Shown here in pieces: positions 56,137 through 64,000 of a stretch of DNA of 64,000 nucleotides. A program made the position numbers and the translations under genes. Source of the DNA: Daejeonella sp. JGW-45 (GTDB lineage: Bacteria; Bacteroidota; Bacteroidia; Sphingobacteriales; Sphingobacteriaceae). The stretch covers positions 680,339 to 744,338 of the forward strand of contig NZ_JARKNC010000008.1 of assembly GCF_029360805.1 (NCBI RefSeq), in the 5' to 3' direction. The notes under the pieces are model-generated. The model saw nothing but the letters and a program-made list of their open reading frames with translations, had not been told where the DNA came from and searched no databases. The stretch's first letter is position 1; each line of letters opens with the position of its first letter.

Positions 56137-56750
56137 TGATCGTATTTAAAATGCATAATGCTACCATAGAGGATATTGAGAAGACCGAATCCTATCGCCC
56201 AGATTACCAAGCCGTAAACCGGGAGAGCCAAGGCAATCAAACCTAAAAGGATCTCGAAAATACCCAGCCATCTGACATCACTGAATGTATAGTGGCTGCC
56301 TGAAACCAGAGCCAAACCATAAAAAATAAGACAGGCAGATGCTATTAAAGAGTAGTTTCCTTTCGCCAGCATAATAAGGATAAATAAACCGCCGGTAATA
56401 AGGGGAACCGCAATAGAAGAAAGTAATCTTCTGCTCACCGGGTTCCAGACGTTTTCATTTTTCGCCCGTGCATTCTTCATAGTAAACCAGCAAGCAGTAA
56501 AAATAGAAAAGGAAAGCACAGCCAATGCAATTATGAATAGCTGCCAGAATAGAAACGGCTCGGTGGAATATGAAATGCCGGCCTCCCCTGCTGAGAATTT
56601 ACTTATCAGCCAATAGCCAACTGCTGCTCCTATCAATGCATATATACCAGCCAATATACCCGATAGGCCGCTCAATGAAATAAACTTTGAAGATCGCTCC
56701 ATCAGGTCCCTGATCGAACTCAATTCTGCATAAACATCCTTTTCTTTCAT
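56133..56750 (-). CDS. Integral membrane protein paired with the winged-helix regulator
   Basis: 205 residues with about six membrane segments (~26-50, ~68-90, ~110-128, ~133-150, ~160-180, ~182-198) after a charged N-terminal helix (EKDVYAELSSIRDLMERSSKF). No known catalytic motif. The same gene pair (membrane protein then HTH_34 regulator) occurs widely in the phylum as a two-gene unit; the role is unknown. Confidence 0.78.
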   Translation of the reverse strand: MKEKDVYAELSSIRDLMERSSKFISLSGLSGILAGIYALIGAAVGYWLISKFSAGEAGISYSTEPFLFWQLFIIALAVLSFSIFTACWFTMKNARAKNENVWNPVSRRLLSSIAVPLITGGLFILIMLAKGNYSLIASACLIFYGLALVSGSHYTFSDVRWLGIFEILLGLIALALPVYGLVIWAIGFGLLNILYGSIMHFKYDQ

Positions 56751-56876
56751 AAAAAAGCACTTTGAGATTCAAAGGAAGAGATAATTATCACCATATGCAA
56801 GAATATAACCTATTTTTTGAAATTCTCCGCTATCTTTATTTTGCATAAGTTTCAATCTTAATAAAAAGATTCTGGC

Positions 56877-57644
56877 ATGGCATTCTATGATCTGAATAAA
56901 GATGCACGGACAACAGTCCTTGAAACGATAAACAGTGCTTTAAAAGCTGATATCCAGAGTGTCAACCGCTACGACCTCCTGAAATATTTTGGTGACCCTG
57001 ATACCTATATTAGAAAATCAGCCTATCAATCGACGGGCAGGATCTATTTTTCAGAAAAGCACCTGCAAAATAAAATCATTCAATTGTTTGACGAACTGAT
57101 CTCTCATGAGGATCACAGCATACGGCAGACGACAGTTAATGCGGCGGGGGAAATTGGTAAAGTGGATTTTGAAATAGTCAGGATTTTTTTTGATACAGGC
57201 CTTTTAGATCCCCATCATACCGTTAGAAACGCAGTTATTGGCTCCGTCAAGAAGATGGGTGAAGTGAATCCGAAGCCGGTATTGGCATGGGCACAAGAAT
57301 ATCTGCATCACCCTGATAAAGAAATCCGTCGTGAGATATGCCACGGAATTGAACTACGCGGGAGAAAATATCCGGAAGACGTACTTCCATTGCTGAAAGA
57401 GTTAGAAAACGACCAAACTACCCGGGTGAGCAATACGCTCATACATGTATTAGGACAAATCGCTTATAAAAAGGGTTGTCTTAAAACCGTTGTAGAACAC
57501 CTGGGAACCTGGACAAATAAGAAACTTGTTGCATCGGCCCTGGAAGAGATAATCGATGTCCATCATCGTTATAAAAATTTCGCAGCGTTGACCCAGGATG
57601 AAGCCAGAAAGTTCATATCAGATAATTATGCATCAGCTGATTGA
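56877..57644 (+). CDS. HEAT-repeat protein
   Basis: 255 residues, almost entirely paired helices. Repeats are recognisable as DPDTYIRKSAYQSTGRI, HSIRQTTVNAAGEIG, HHTVRNAVIGSVKKMG and KEIRREICHGIELRG (~45-175). HEAT/DNA-alkylation-repair-like scaffolds bind proteins or DNA; no catalytic residues are evident and no function is assigned. Convergent with pgk. Confidence 0.82.
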   Translation: MAFYDLNKDARTTVLETINSALKADIQSVNRYDLLKYFGDPDTYIRKSAYQSTGRIYFSEKHLQNKIIQLFDELISHEDHSIRQTTVNAAGEIGKVDFEIVRIFFDTGLLDPHHTVRNAVIGSVKKMGEVNPKPVLAWAQEYLHHPDKEIRREICHGIELRGRKYPEDVLPLLKELENDQTTRVSNTLIHVLGQIAYKKGCLKTVVEHLGTWTNKKLVASALEEIIDVHHRYKNFAALTQDEARKFISDNYASAD

Positions 57645-57658
57645 CTCAGCTGATGCAT
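57628..57658. terminator. Hairpin between the convergent HEAT-repeat and pgk genes
   Basis: An 11-bp perfect stem, ATGCATCAGCT (57628-57638) with AGCTGATGCAT (57648-57658). It includes the last codons and stop of the HEAT-repeat gene. No T-run, so termination is only probable. Confidence 0.5.
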
Positions 57659-57662
57659 AGTT

Positions 57663-58853
57663 CTAGGAATTTATCGCTTTAACTCCCGGAAGCTCTTTCC
57701 CCTCCATATATTCAAGTAATGCGCCGCCACCAGTTGAAACATAGCTTACAGCATCGTTAAAGCCAAACTTCGCGACTGCAGCTGCTGAGTCTCCCCCGCC
57801 AATTAAGGAAAACGCCCCTTTTCTGGTAGCTTCGACTACCGCTTCGGCAACAGATTTCGTACCCTCCTGGAATTTCTCCATTTCAAAAACGCCCATTGGC
57901 CCATTCCATAGAATTGTTTTGGATTCCTTAATAATCTTAACAAAGTTCTTTATCGACTCAGCCCCAATGTCAAGCCCCATCCAGCCATCTTTAATATTAT
58001 CGTTCTTTGCCGTCCCGGTTTTTGCATCTTCAGAAAACGCATCTGCAATAATGGAATCTACAGGCAGCAGAAGGTTCACTTTTTTCTTTTTTGCCTTTGC
58101 AATAAGCTCTATTGCCAGATCGAGTTTATCGTCCTCGACCAATGAACTTCCTATTTTCCCTCCCTGTGCTTTTGCAAAAGTGTATGCCATTCCTCCCCCG
58201 ATGATCAAATTGTTTACTTTATTTAGCAACTGATCAATCAGCTCAATTTTATCGGATACTTTTGCCCCACCCATGATGGCTGTAAACGGCTTCTGAGCAT
58301 GGTTGAGAATCTTTTCAGCATTAGCCAGCTCTCCTGCCATCAGATAGCCGAAATATTTTGCCTCTGGAAAGAACTTTGCAATGATAGCTGTTGAGGCGTG
58401 TGCGCGGTGCGCTGTTCCGAATGCATCATTGACGTAAACATCCCCAAGTGCTGCAAGTTTTTTTGCAAAGGCCTCGTCTCCTTTTTCTTCTTCCCTGTAA
58501 AATCTGAGATTTTCGAGAAGCAATACGTCGCCTGGTTCAAGCTCCTTAGCAAGTTTAACGGCATCTTCACCGATACAGTCACCGGCAAACTTTACATCTC
58601 TATTAAGTACAAGCGACAAATATTTCACCAGGTGACTTAACGAGTATTTATTTACCGGCCCATCTTTAGGTCGTCCGAGGTGCGACATCAAGATAACGGA
58701 ACCGCCATCCCTTATTATCTTTTCAAGAGTAGGCAGCGCGCCCGTTATCCGGTTATCATCAGTAATGTTAAAATGTTCATCCAATGGCACGTTAAAATCA
58801 ACACGTATCAGTGCCTTCTTGCCGGAAAAATTTAAATAATCGATAGTCTTCAT
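57663..58853 (-). CDS. pgk: Phosphoglycerate kinase
   Basis: Makes ATP from 1,3-bisphosphoglycerate in glycolysis. 396 residues. Seen: [13 protein letters not shown] (~13-25), SHLGRPK, LENLRFY, the hinge and ATP region [12 protein letters not shown] and [13 protein letters not shown]. It follows the GNAT gene by 23 bp and gap2 beyond it, so a small glycolytic operon is likely. Confidence 0.98.
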   Translation of the reverse strand: MKTIDYLNFSGKKALIRVDFNVPLDEHFNITDDNRITGALPTLEKIIRDGGSVILMSHLGRPKDGPVNKYSLSHLVKYLSLVLNRDVKFAGDCIGEDAVKLAKELEPGDVLLLENLRFYREEEKGDEAFAKKLAALGDVYVNDAFGTAHRAHASTAIIAKFFPEAKYFGYLMAGELANAEKILNHAQKPFTAIMGGAKVSDKIELIDQLLNKVNNLIIGGGMAYTFAKAQGGKIGSSLVEDDKLDLAIELIAKAKKKKVNLLLPVDSIIADAFSEDAKTGTAKNDNIKDGWMGLDIGAESIKNFVKIIKESKTILWNGPMGVFEMEKFQEGTKSVAEAVVEATRKGAFSLIGGGDSAAAVAKFGFNDAVSYVSTGGGALLEYMEGKELPGVKAINS

Positions 58854-58876
58854 AATACGTTTTGATGTGCTCGTTA

Positions 58877-59308
58877 TTAATTAATCTTAAGATACATTAC
58901 CCGGTGAGGTCCGATTTTGGGAAGCTCGAATTCATCAGATATAAATTCAAATCCCAAACCCAGATAAAATCGAAATGCAATTTTTCTGGCGTTACACCAG
59001 AGATAATCAGCTTTTTGCCCCCTTAGGTAAACAATAGAAAAGTTCAAAAGTTGGTTTCCAATTCCTTTTCTCTGGAAATCGGGATGAGTTACCATTCCGC
59101 GCAGTTGAAATCCAAGGCCGGGGAAACCTTCCCGTTGTTGCCGATGGAAGGTAGCGACGCAAACCAAGCGCTCATCAGTAAAATAACCAACGTGAAAGGA
59201 GCCCTCCGTATCGTCTCCTTCGAACCGGCAAAGTTCGCGATCGAGCCCTTCTCTCAGCTCTGAGCTACGAAGGTCTAATGTCTGCCCGGCGCTTATAAAT
59301 TTTATCAT
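58877..59308 (-). CDS. GNAT-family N-acetyltransferase
   Basis: 143 residues. The acetyl-CoA motif is visible as [23 protein letters not shown] (~85-107, with RKGIGN the pyrophosphate loop), followed by [19 protein letters not shown]. Substrate unknown. It sits between gap2 (10-bp gap) and pgk, an unusual partner that could acetylate a metabolite or a protein. Confidence 0.88.
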   Translation of the reverse strand: MIKFISAGQTLDLRSSELREGLDRELCRFEGDDTEGSFHVGYFTDERLVCVATFHRQQREGFPGLGFQLRGMVTHPDFQRKGIGNQLLNFSIVYLRGQKADYLWCNARKIAFRFYLGLGFEFISDEFELPKIGPHRVMYLKIN

Positions 59309-59318
59309 ATAGTCCTGG

Positions 59319-60317
59319 TTACCTTTTCAGATCAGCGATTTTAGCAATCAGGTCTGCCAAACGGCTGGAATATCCTGACTCATTATCATACCAGCCAACA
59401 ACCTTTACGAGATCCCCTACTACGGAAGTGAGCTCAGAATCAAATATGCAAGAGTGCGGGTTGTCTAAAATATCGACCGAAACTATCGGATCCGAGGTAT
59501 ATTCAAGGATATTTTTAAGAAAGCCCTGTGAGGCACTTTTAAAAGCTTCATTTATAGCTTCGGCGGTGGGTGTTTCCTTCAAAATGCATGTAAAGTCTGT
59601 TAAAGACCCGTTAAGAACAGGCACGCGAATACCAGCTCCTCCCAATTTCCCTTCCAGATGCGGGAATATATTGGTGATAGCTTTTGCAGCTCCGGTGCTT
59701 GTAGGAATTATAGAAGCGGATGCTGCTCTGGCCCTTCTCAAGTCCTTATGTGGTGCATCGTGCAGATTTTGGTCGCCAGTCATAGAATGAACCGTAGTAA
59801 TATACCCGTTCACAACACCCCAGTTATCATCCAGCACCTTTACCATTGCAGCTACATTATTTGTTGTACAGGATGCGTTTGACAAAATACTCGAAGTTAA
59901 GTCTACTGAAACATCGTTCACGCCAAGCACAACCGTTGGCAGATCTTTGTCGGCCGAAGGAGCAGAAATAATTACTTGCCCAGCTCCTGCTGTCAAATGA
60001 GCACTCGCTTTCCCGGTGTCGGTAAACTTCCCGGTAGATTCAATAACAAGATCGACCCCCAACTCTTTCCAGGGGAGTTTCAAGGGGTCTTTTTCTGCGA
60101 ATACTCTGACAAATTTACCGTTGATTACGAGCCCGTCTTTTTCTGCTGTAACGATCCCTTTAAATTGCCGGTGGACTGAATCGTATTTAAACAAATGGGC
60201 AAGGGTGGGCGTGTCCGTAAGATCATTTATGGCGACAACTTCAATATCATCTTTTTCAAGTATTGCGCGCAGAGTTATTCTGCCAATACGCCCGAAACCA
60301 TTTATTGCGACTTTCAT
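59319..60317 (-). CDS. Glyceraldehyde-3-phosphate dehydrogenase, second copy
   Basis: 332 residues from the ATG at 60317 ([13 protein letters not shown]); an upstream in-frame start would run into the promoter. Catalytic Cys150 in SNASCTTNN and His177 in TTVHSMT are present. It differs from the pfkA-linked GapA in the TTNN (not TTNC) block and in WYDNESGYS (not EWGYS). It may be specialised for gluconeogenesis or another condition. It leads a likely operon with the GNAT gene and pgk. Confidence 0.94.
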   Translation of the reverse strand: MKVAINGFGRIGRITLRAILEKDDIEVVAINDLTDTPTLAHLFKYDSVHRQFKGIVTAEKDGLVINGKFVRVFAEKDPLKLPWKELGVDLVIESTGKFTDTGKASAHLTAGAGQVIISAPSADKDLPTVVLGVNDVSVDLTSSILSNASCTTNNVAAMVKVLDDNWGVVNGYITTVHSMTGDQNLHDAPHKDLRRARAASASIIPTSTGAAKAITNIFPHLEGKLGGAGIRVPVLNGSLTDFTCILKETPTAEAINEAFKSASQGFLKNILEYTSDPIVSVDILDNPHSCIFDSELTSVVGDLVKVVGWYDNESGYSSRLADLIAKIADLKR

Positions 60318-60335
60318 ATTTACATAACGAGAGCG

Positions 60336-60343
60336 CAAAGTTA
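60336..60343 (-). promoter_or_regulatory. -7 promoter element of gap2 (TAACTTTG)
   Basis: A perfect TAnnTTTG match on the minus strand, 18 bp before the gap2 ATG. The -33 element is not obvious. Confidence 0.5.
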
Positions 60344-60498
60344 TTACATTGCCTGATAAAGATTAAGTAAAAATGCTTTGAGCTAAAACAAACTTGCTAT
60401 TTATTAGTTGGCTTTAGAACATCTGCATACAATTCATAATATTTCTTTAAGTTTATCCCACGTCCGAAGCCCTTTGTAAAATATGCTGAAAAACAGAG

Positions 60499-61617
60499 AT
60501 GATTTTAATTGTTGATGACACCGCCGAGAATTTATATTCTCTAAAGAAAATACTTGAACTTAATGGCTTTGCAGTTGATACCGCACTATCGGGAGAAGAG
60601 GCTCTTAAAAAGATCCTTAAACGCTCTTACTTCCTGATCATACTTGATGTTCAGATGCCAGGTATGGATGGTTTTGAAGTAGCTGAAACCATTTCCGGAT
60701 ACAGTAAAACGAAACATATTCCTATAATATTCCTTTCTGCGGTAAACACAGATAAAAAGTTCATTACTAAAGGTTATGCCTCAGGAGGACTGGATTATGT
60801 AACTAAACCATTCGACCCTGATATTTTGTTGCTTAAGGTCAAAACCTTCTACAGGCTTTATCAGCAAACACAGGAACTAACCAAGATCCAGGCTGAATTA
60901 CTAAAGGAGATCGAGTCGCGCAAAGAGGCAGAGAATAAAAAGGACGAGTTTATCAGTATTGCGAGCCATGAATTGAAAACACCCCTTACCAGCGTGATAG
61001 GCTATGTACAATTATTACAGCGCTCGCTTAAAAAATACGAAGACGTTTCAGTTGATAAATATCTGCAACGGACCAACCTCCAGCTGGGCAAACTTCAAAA
61101 CCTGATTGGTGACCTGCTGGATATTTCCAAAATAGAAAACGGTAAAATTGAATTCAACAAAAAAGTTTTTGATTTTAATACCATGTTAAATAGTGCGGTT
61201 GATACCGTACAGCAAACACACGAGTGCAACATCATTCATGAAAAATCTGTTGAGGCTGAGGTGTATGGTGACGAAATGCGTATCGAACAGGTTATTATTA
61301 ATTACCTCACCAATGCCATCAAGTATTCGCCCGACTGTAAAGAGGTTCATATAGAATCGTCTATAACGTCTGATAATGAGATCTACCTTAAGGTCAGGGA
61401 TTTCGGGATAGGAATTCCTAAAGAAGTGCAATCTCAGCTGTTTGACAAATTCTACCGGGTTGAAGGATCGGCAACACGCTTTCAAGGCCTTGGTATAGGG
61501 CTTTACATCAGTTCAGAAATCATTAAACGTCATGAGGGTACATGCGGAGTATTCAGTACGCCTGGGAAAGGATCTGAGTTCTGGTTTAAGATCCCGCTGA
61601 CACATTCGCAAGATTAG
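60499..61617 (+). CDS. Response-regulator receiver fused to histidine kinase
   Basis: 372 residues. The receiver domain comes first (~1-120), with Asp6/Asp7, phosphorylation Asp50 in LIILDVQMPGMDG, and the Thr/Ser and Lys sites (FLSAV, TKPFD). A short coiled coil (~120-150) leads to HisKA with His157 in ASHELKTP and the HATPase (~265-370) with NYLTNAIKYSP, DFGIGIP and GLGIGLY. There is no membrane segment, so it is cytoplasmic and probably receives phosphate from another kinase such as its neighbour. Confidence 0.93.
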   Translation: MILIVDDTAENLYSLKKILELNGFAVDTALSGEEALKKILKRSYFLIILDVQMPGMDGFEVAETISGYSKTKHIPIIFLSAVNTDKKFITKGYASGGLDYVTKPFDPDILLLKVKTFYRLYQQTQELTKIQAELLKEIESRKEAENKKDEFISIASHELKTPLTSVIGYVQLLQRSLKKYEDVSVDKYLQRTNLQLGKLQNLIGDLLDISKIENGKIEFNKKVFDFNTMLNSAVDTVQQTHECNIIHEKSVEAEVYGDEMRIEQVIINYLTNAIKYSPDCKEVHIESSITSDNEIYLKVRDFGIGIPKEVQSQLFDKFYRVEGSATRFQGLGIGLYISSEIIKRHEGTCGVFSTPGKGSEFWFKIPLTHSQD

Positions 61618-61644
61618 TAATTCAGAGAAAATTTACACAGCTTT

Positions 61645-64000
61645 ATGAGATCTACTTTTAAACGCAATATTCAGATAGGCTTTGGCTTATCGCTCCTTGT
61701 GCTCATTATTAGTTCAGCGGCATCATATATAAGTATTAATGCCCTGCTCAACAGTTCCAGGCTTGTAAACCACACTAATCAGGTAATCCAGGAATTAGAG
61801 GAAATGATGTATATCATGAAGGATGCGGAGACTGCCCAGCGCGGGTATCTACTTAGCGACCTGGAAGAATTCCTCGAACCTTATAACGGTGTTCAGCAAA
61901 GGGCATACGAAACTATCATACGCCTGAGACAACTGACCGCAGACAATCCACTTCAACAAAGAAATGCTGACCGGCTGGATACAATAATCAGGAAACGGAT
62001 TAGCTATATGCAGAGGCTGGTTGATTTGAAAAAAGCCGGGAAGCAGATCGAAATAGGCTTTCTAAAGGAAGGCAAAGCTTCGATGGACGAATTACGTATG
62101 GTTGCAAATGTGATCAAAGCCCATGAAGTAGACCTCTTGAACGAACGCACGTTGAGCATGAACAGGTTTGCTTCGTATACGCCAGTCCTTATCCTGATTG
62201 CCGCTGCATTATCCCTGATCATAACTATCTTCTTCTACCTCAAGGTTTCAACTGATTTTGCCGAAAAGACGAAACTTCAACAGGAACTGGAAGCCAAGGA
62301 TATTGAGATCCGTAAACGGATCGCTGCGATTCAGAACATTGCTGGAAAAATATCTGCCGGAGAATACAATATCCGTATTAACGATGAGGAAAAAGATGAT
62401 CTGGGAAGCCTGTCCTGGGCATTAAATAAAATGGCCGAATCCCTGGACCTGTCGTTTAGCCAGTTACACCATAAGGAATGGCTGCAGACAGGCATCGCAA
62501 AATTGAATGAGATCATGGTCGGAGAAAAAAGCACCGATAAGCTCACTGTAGATATCATTCAATTCGTTGCTGAATTTACAAACAGCCAGGTTGCTGCATT
62601 TTACCTGCTTAATGATGAGCGGTTAACGCTGTCGGGAAGCTTTGCACTGGATAATATTTCGAAACGACAATACATACAACTCGGTGAAGGAATCGTGGGA
62701 CAAAGTGCCCAAAGCGGAACGCCTATAGTTCTCAATGAGATATCAACAGATAACTTCATGATAAGCTTTGCTTCGGGCGATATCAAACCAAAGGGTATCG
62801 CAGCTATTCCTGTTTATCACGAATACAGGCTGATAGGAGTAATAGAATTAGGATCACTTACAGAGATCTCCGCCGATGCCCTGGAGTACATGACTGCGAT
62901 AGTTAACAGCGTGGGAATCGCGATATATACATCACAGATCCGTAAGCAGCAACAGGAGCTCCTGGAAGAAACTCAGGCCCAGGCTGAAGAATTACAAACG
63001 CAGCACGGCGAACTTGAAAATCTGAATGCGGAGCTTGAAACCCAAACTCAGAAGATACAAGCCTCAGAGGAGGAGCTCAAAGTACAGCAGGAGGAGTTGC
63101 TGCAAAGTAACCAGGAACTCGAAGAAAGAAGCAGGCTGCTTGAGGAGAAGAACCAGATCATTGTTGAGCGGAACCTTGATATTCAGCAGAAAGCCGAACA
63201 GCTTGAGCTTAGTACAAAATACAAATCGGAGTTTCTGGCTAATATGTCACATGAACTCCGCACCCCGCTTAACTCTATCCTGCTTCTTTCGAGACTCATG
63301 TCAGAAAACGAAGCGCTTGATAAGGAACAGGTGGAATATGCTGAAGTTATTCAAAGCGCCGGACAAGGTTTACTGAGCCTGATCGATGAGATCTTAGACC
63401 TGTCGAAGATTGAATCCGGGAAAATGGATCTTGAATTCCGTTCGGTAACAATAAAAGAGATAAATAATGACCTCCGGCCGCTATTCGAACCGCTTGCTAA
63501 AGAAAAAGGACTTGATCTTAAAATGATCGTTGAGCCTTCCGCGCCTGAACTTCTGGTAACTGACAAGCTGAGGCTCGAACAGATCCTTAAGAACTTGCTT
63601 TCTAATGCACTTAAATTCACCAGCAAGGGTTCCATAAAGCTGACTATATCCCAGCCGGAAACTTCAAGCCTGGTTCAGTTCAGCGTGAAGGACACCGGGA
63701 TCGGGATACCGAAAGAAAAACAGCAGCAAGTCTTTGAAGCATTCCAGCAGGCAGACGGGTCGACACGCCGGAAATTTGGCGGAACTGGCCTTGGCTTGTC
63801 TATAAGCCGGGAACTTGCCAAACTGCTGGGAGGCGAGATCAAACTATCCAGCAAGCCAGGTGAGGGAAGTGAATTTATTTTACAGATCCCCGCATCAAAA
63901 ACCAGCTTCAGTGCGATCAAGCCTGCAGAGTTCCTGGCCGTTCCCGACGAACCCGCTGTTGAAAGCCCGGAAAGATTCCGGGCAGCAGTGATTCCAACCG
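61645..64000 (+). CDS. Membrane sensor histidine kinase (CHASE3-HAMP-GAF-HisKA-HATPase), partial at right edge
   Basis: An open frame runs from the ATG at 61645 (MRSTFKRNIQIGFG) to the window end, 785 codons without stop. Order: membrane segment (~10-30), a CHASE3-like helical domain (~35-175, DAETAQRGYLLSD), a second membrane segment (~178-200), HAMP (~205-275), GAF (~290-435), a long Gln/Glu-rich coiled coil (~435-525), HisKA with His536 in MSHELRTPLN, and HATPase with NLLSNALKFTS, DTGIGIP and GTGLGLSIS. A C-terminal receiver or Hpt domain may follow off the edge. It is 27 bp after the receiver-kinase gene, so they likely form a phosphorelay. Confidence 0.92.
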   Translation, partial: MRSTFKRNIQIGFGLSLLVLIISSAASYISINALLNSSRLVNHTNQVIQELEEMMYIMKDAETAQRGYLLSDLEEFLEPYNGVQQRAYETIIRLRQLTADNPLQQRNADRLDTIIRKRISYMQRLVDLKKAGKQIEIGFLKEGKASMDELRMVANVIKAHEVDLLNERTLSMNRFASYTPVLILIAAALSLIITIFFYLKVSTDFAEKTKLQQELEAKDIEIRKRIAAIQNIAGKISAGEYNIRINDEEKDDLGSLSWALNKMAESLDLSFSQLHHKEWLQTGIAKLNEIMVGEKSTDKLTVDIIQFVAEFTNSQVAAFYLLNDERLTLSGSFALDNISKRQYIQLGEGIVGQSAQSGTPIVLNEISTDNFMISFASGDIKPKGIAAIPVYHEYRLIGVIELGSLTEISADALEYMTAIVNSVGIAIYTSQIRKQQQELLEETQAQAEELQTQHGELENLNAELETQTQKIQASEEELKVQQEELLQSNQELEERSRLLEEKNQIIVERNLDIQQKAEQLELSTKYKSEFLANMSHELRTPLNSILLLSRLMSENEALDKEQVEYAEVIQSAGQGLLSLIDEILDLSKIESGKMDLEFRSVTIKEINNDLRPLFEPLAKEKGLDLKMIVEPSAPELLVTDKLRLEQILKNLLSNALKFTSKGSIKLTISQPETSSLVQFSVKDTGIGIPKEKQQQVFEAFQQADGSTRRKFGGTGLGLSISRELAKLLGGEIKLSSKPGEGSEFILQIPASKTSFSAIKPAEFLAVPDEPAVESPERFRAAVIPT

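Overview
The window looks like a chromosomal segment of a member of the Bacteroidota, most likely of the Sphingobacteriaceae type (Pedobacter/Mucilaginibacter-like). The reasons are a TonB-dependent receptor with an N-terminal carboxypeptidase-regulatory domain, DUF1080 and Tat-exported Gfo/Idh/MocA enzymes, a small histone H1-like protein, -7 promoter boxes of the TAnnTTTG type instead of TATAAT, few Shine-Dalgarno sites, and the dcw gene order. No rRNA, tRNA, CRISPR array, transposase or phage gene was seen. The genus is inference.

Layout. 1-3.7 kb: a Nudix-type regulator (cut by the left edge) diverges from pfkA, a sugar-kinase-like gene and gapA. 3.7-6.3 kb: a repeat-rich region with a Gfo/Idh/MocA gene bracketed by two copies of a 184-bp palindromic repeat cluster. 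6.3-10.8 kb: GH31 alpha-glucosidase and glycogen branching enzyme. 11.2-18.7 kb: TonB-dependent receptor, penicillin-acylase-family hydrolase, a four-helix-bundle gene inside an inverted-repeat element, a LuxE-like acyl transferase and a small membrane protein. 18.7-30.6 kb: two divergent gene sets that together read as an oxidative, probably 3-keto-sugar, glycoside pathway. They encode Tat-exported dehydrogenase parts, a GMC flavoenzyme, isomerases, a ThuA/PQQ-dehydrogenase-like/PKD/cytochrome c fusion, a cytochrome c lipoprotein and a DUF1080 lipoprotein. 30.7-38.2 kb: a second four-helix-bundle gene, an exported D-threonine-aldolase-like enzyme, tyrS, a DUF479 protein, ligA, dapA and a histone-like gene. 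38.4-55.5 kb: an alpha-oxoamine synthase, then the division and cell-wall cluster mraZ-rsmH-ftsL-ftsI-murE-mraY-murD-ftsW-murG-murC-ftsQ-ftsA-ftsZ on the minus strand. 55.8-60.3 kb: a winged-helix regulator with a membrane protein, a HEAT-repeat protein, and pgk-GNAT-gap2. 60.5-64 kb: two histidine kinases, the second cut by the right edge.

How the parts work together. The GMC flavoenzyme and its Tat-bearing small subunit could oxidise a sugar in the periplasm and pass electrons to cytochrome c. DUF1080, isomerases and Gfo/Idh/MocA enzymes could then split and re-reduce the keto-sugar. A 20-bp operator-like site, ACTTrGTGTA-N5-TACAC, occurs between the Nudix regulator and pfkA and again in the divergent promoter region of the sugar cluster, which suggests shared control.

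The second unusual theme is extragenic: at least seven loci carry degenerate tandem repeats with a 7-bp period, often as inverted arms. Two of these loci each hold a 119-residue four-helix-bundle gene between convergent neighbours, which suggests an undescribed family of small, possibly mobile, elements.
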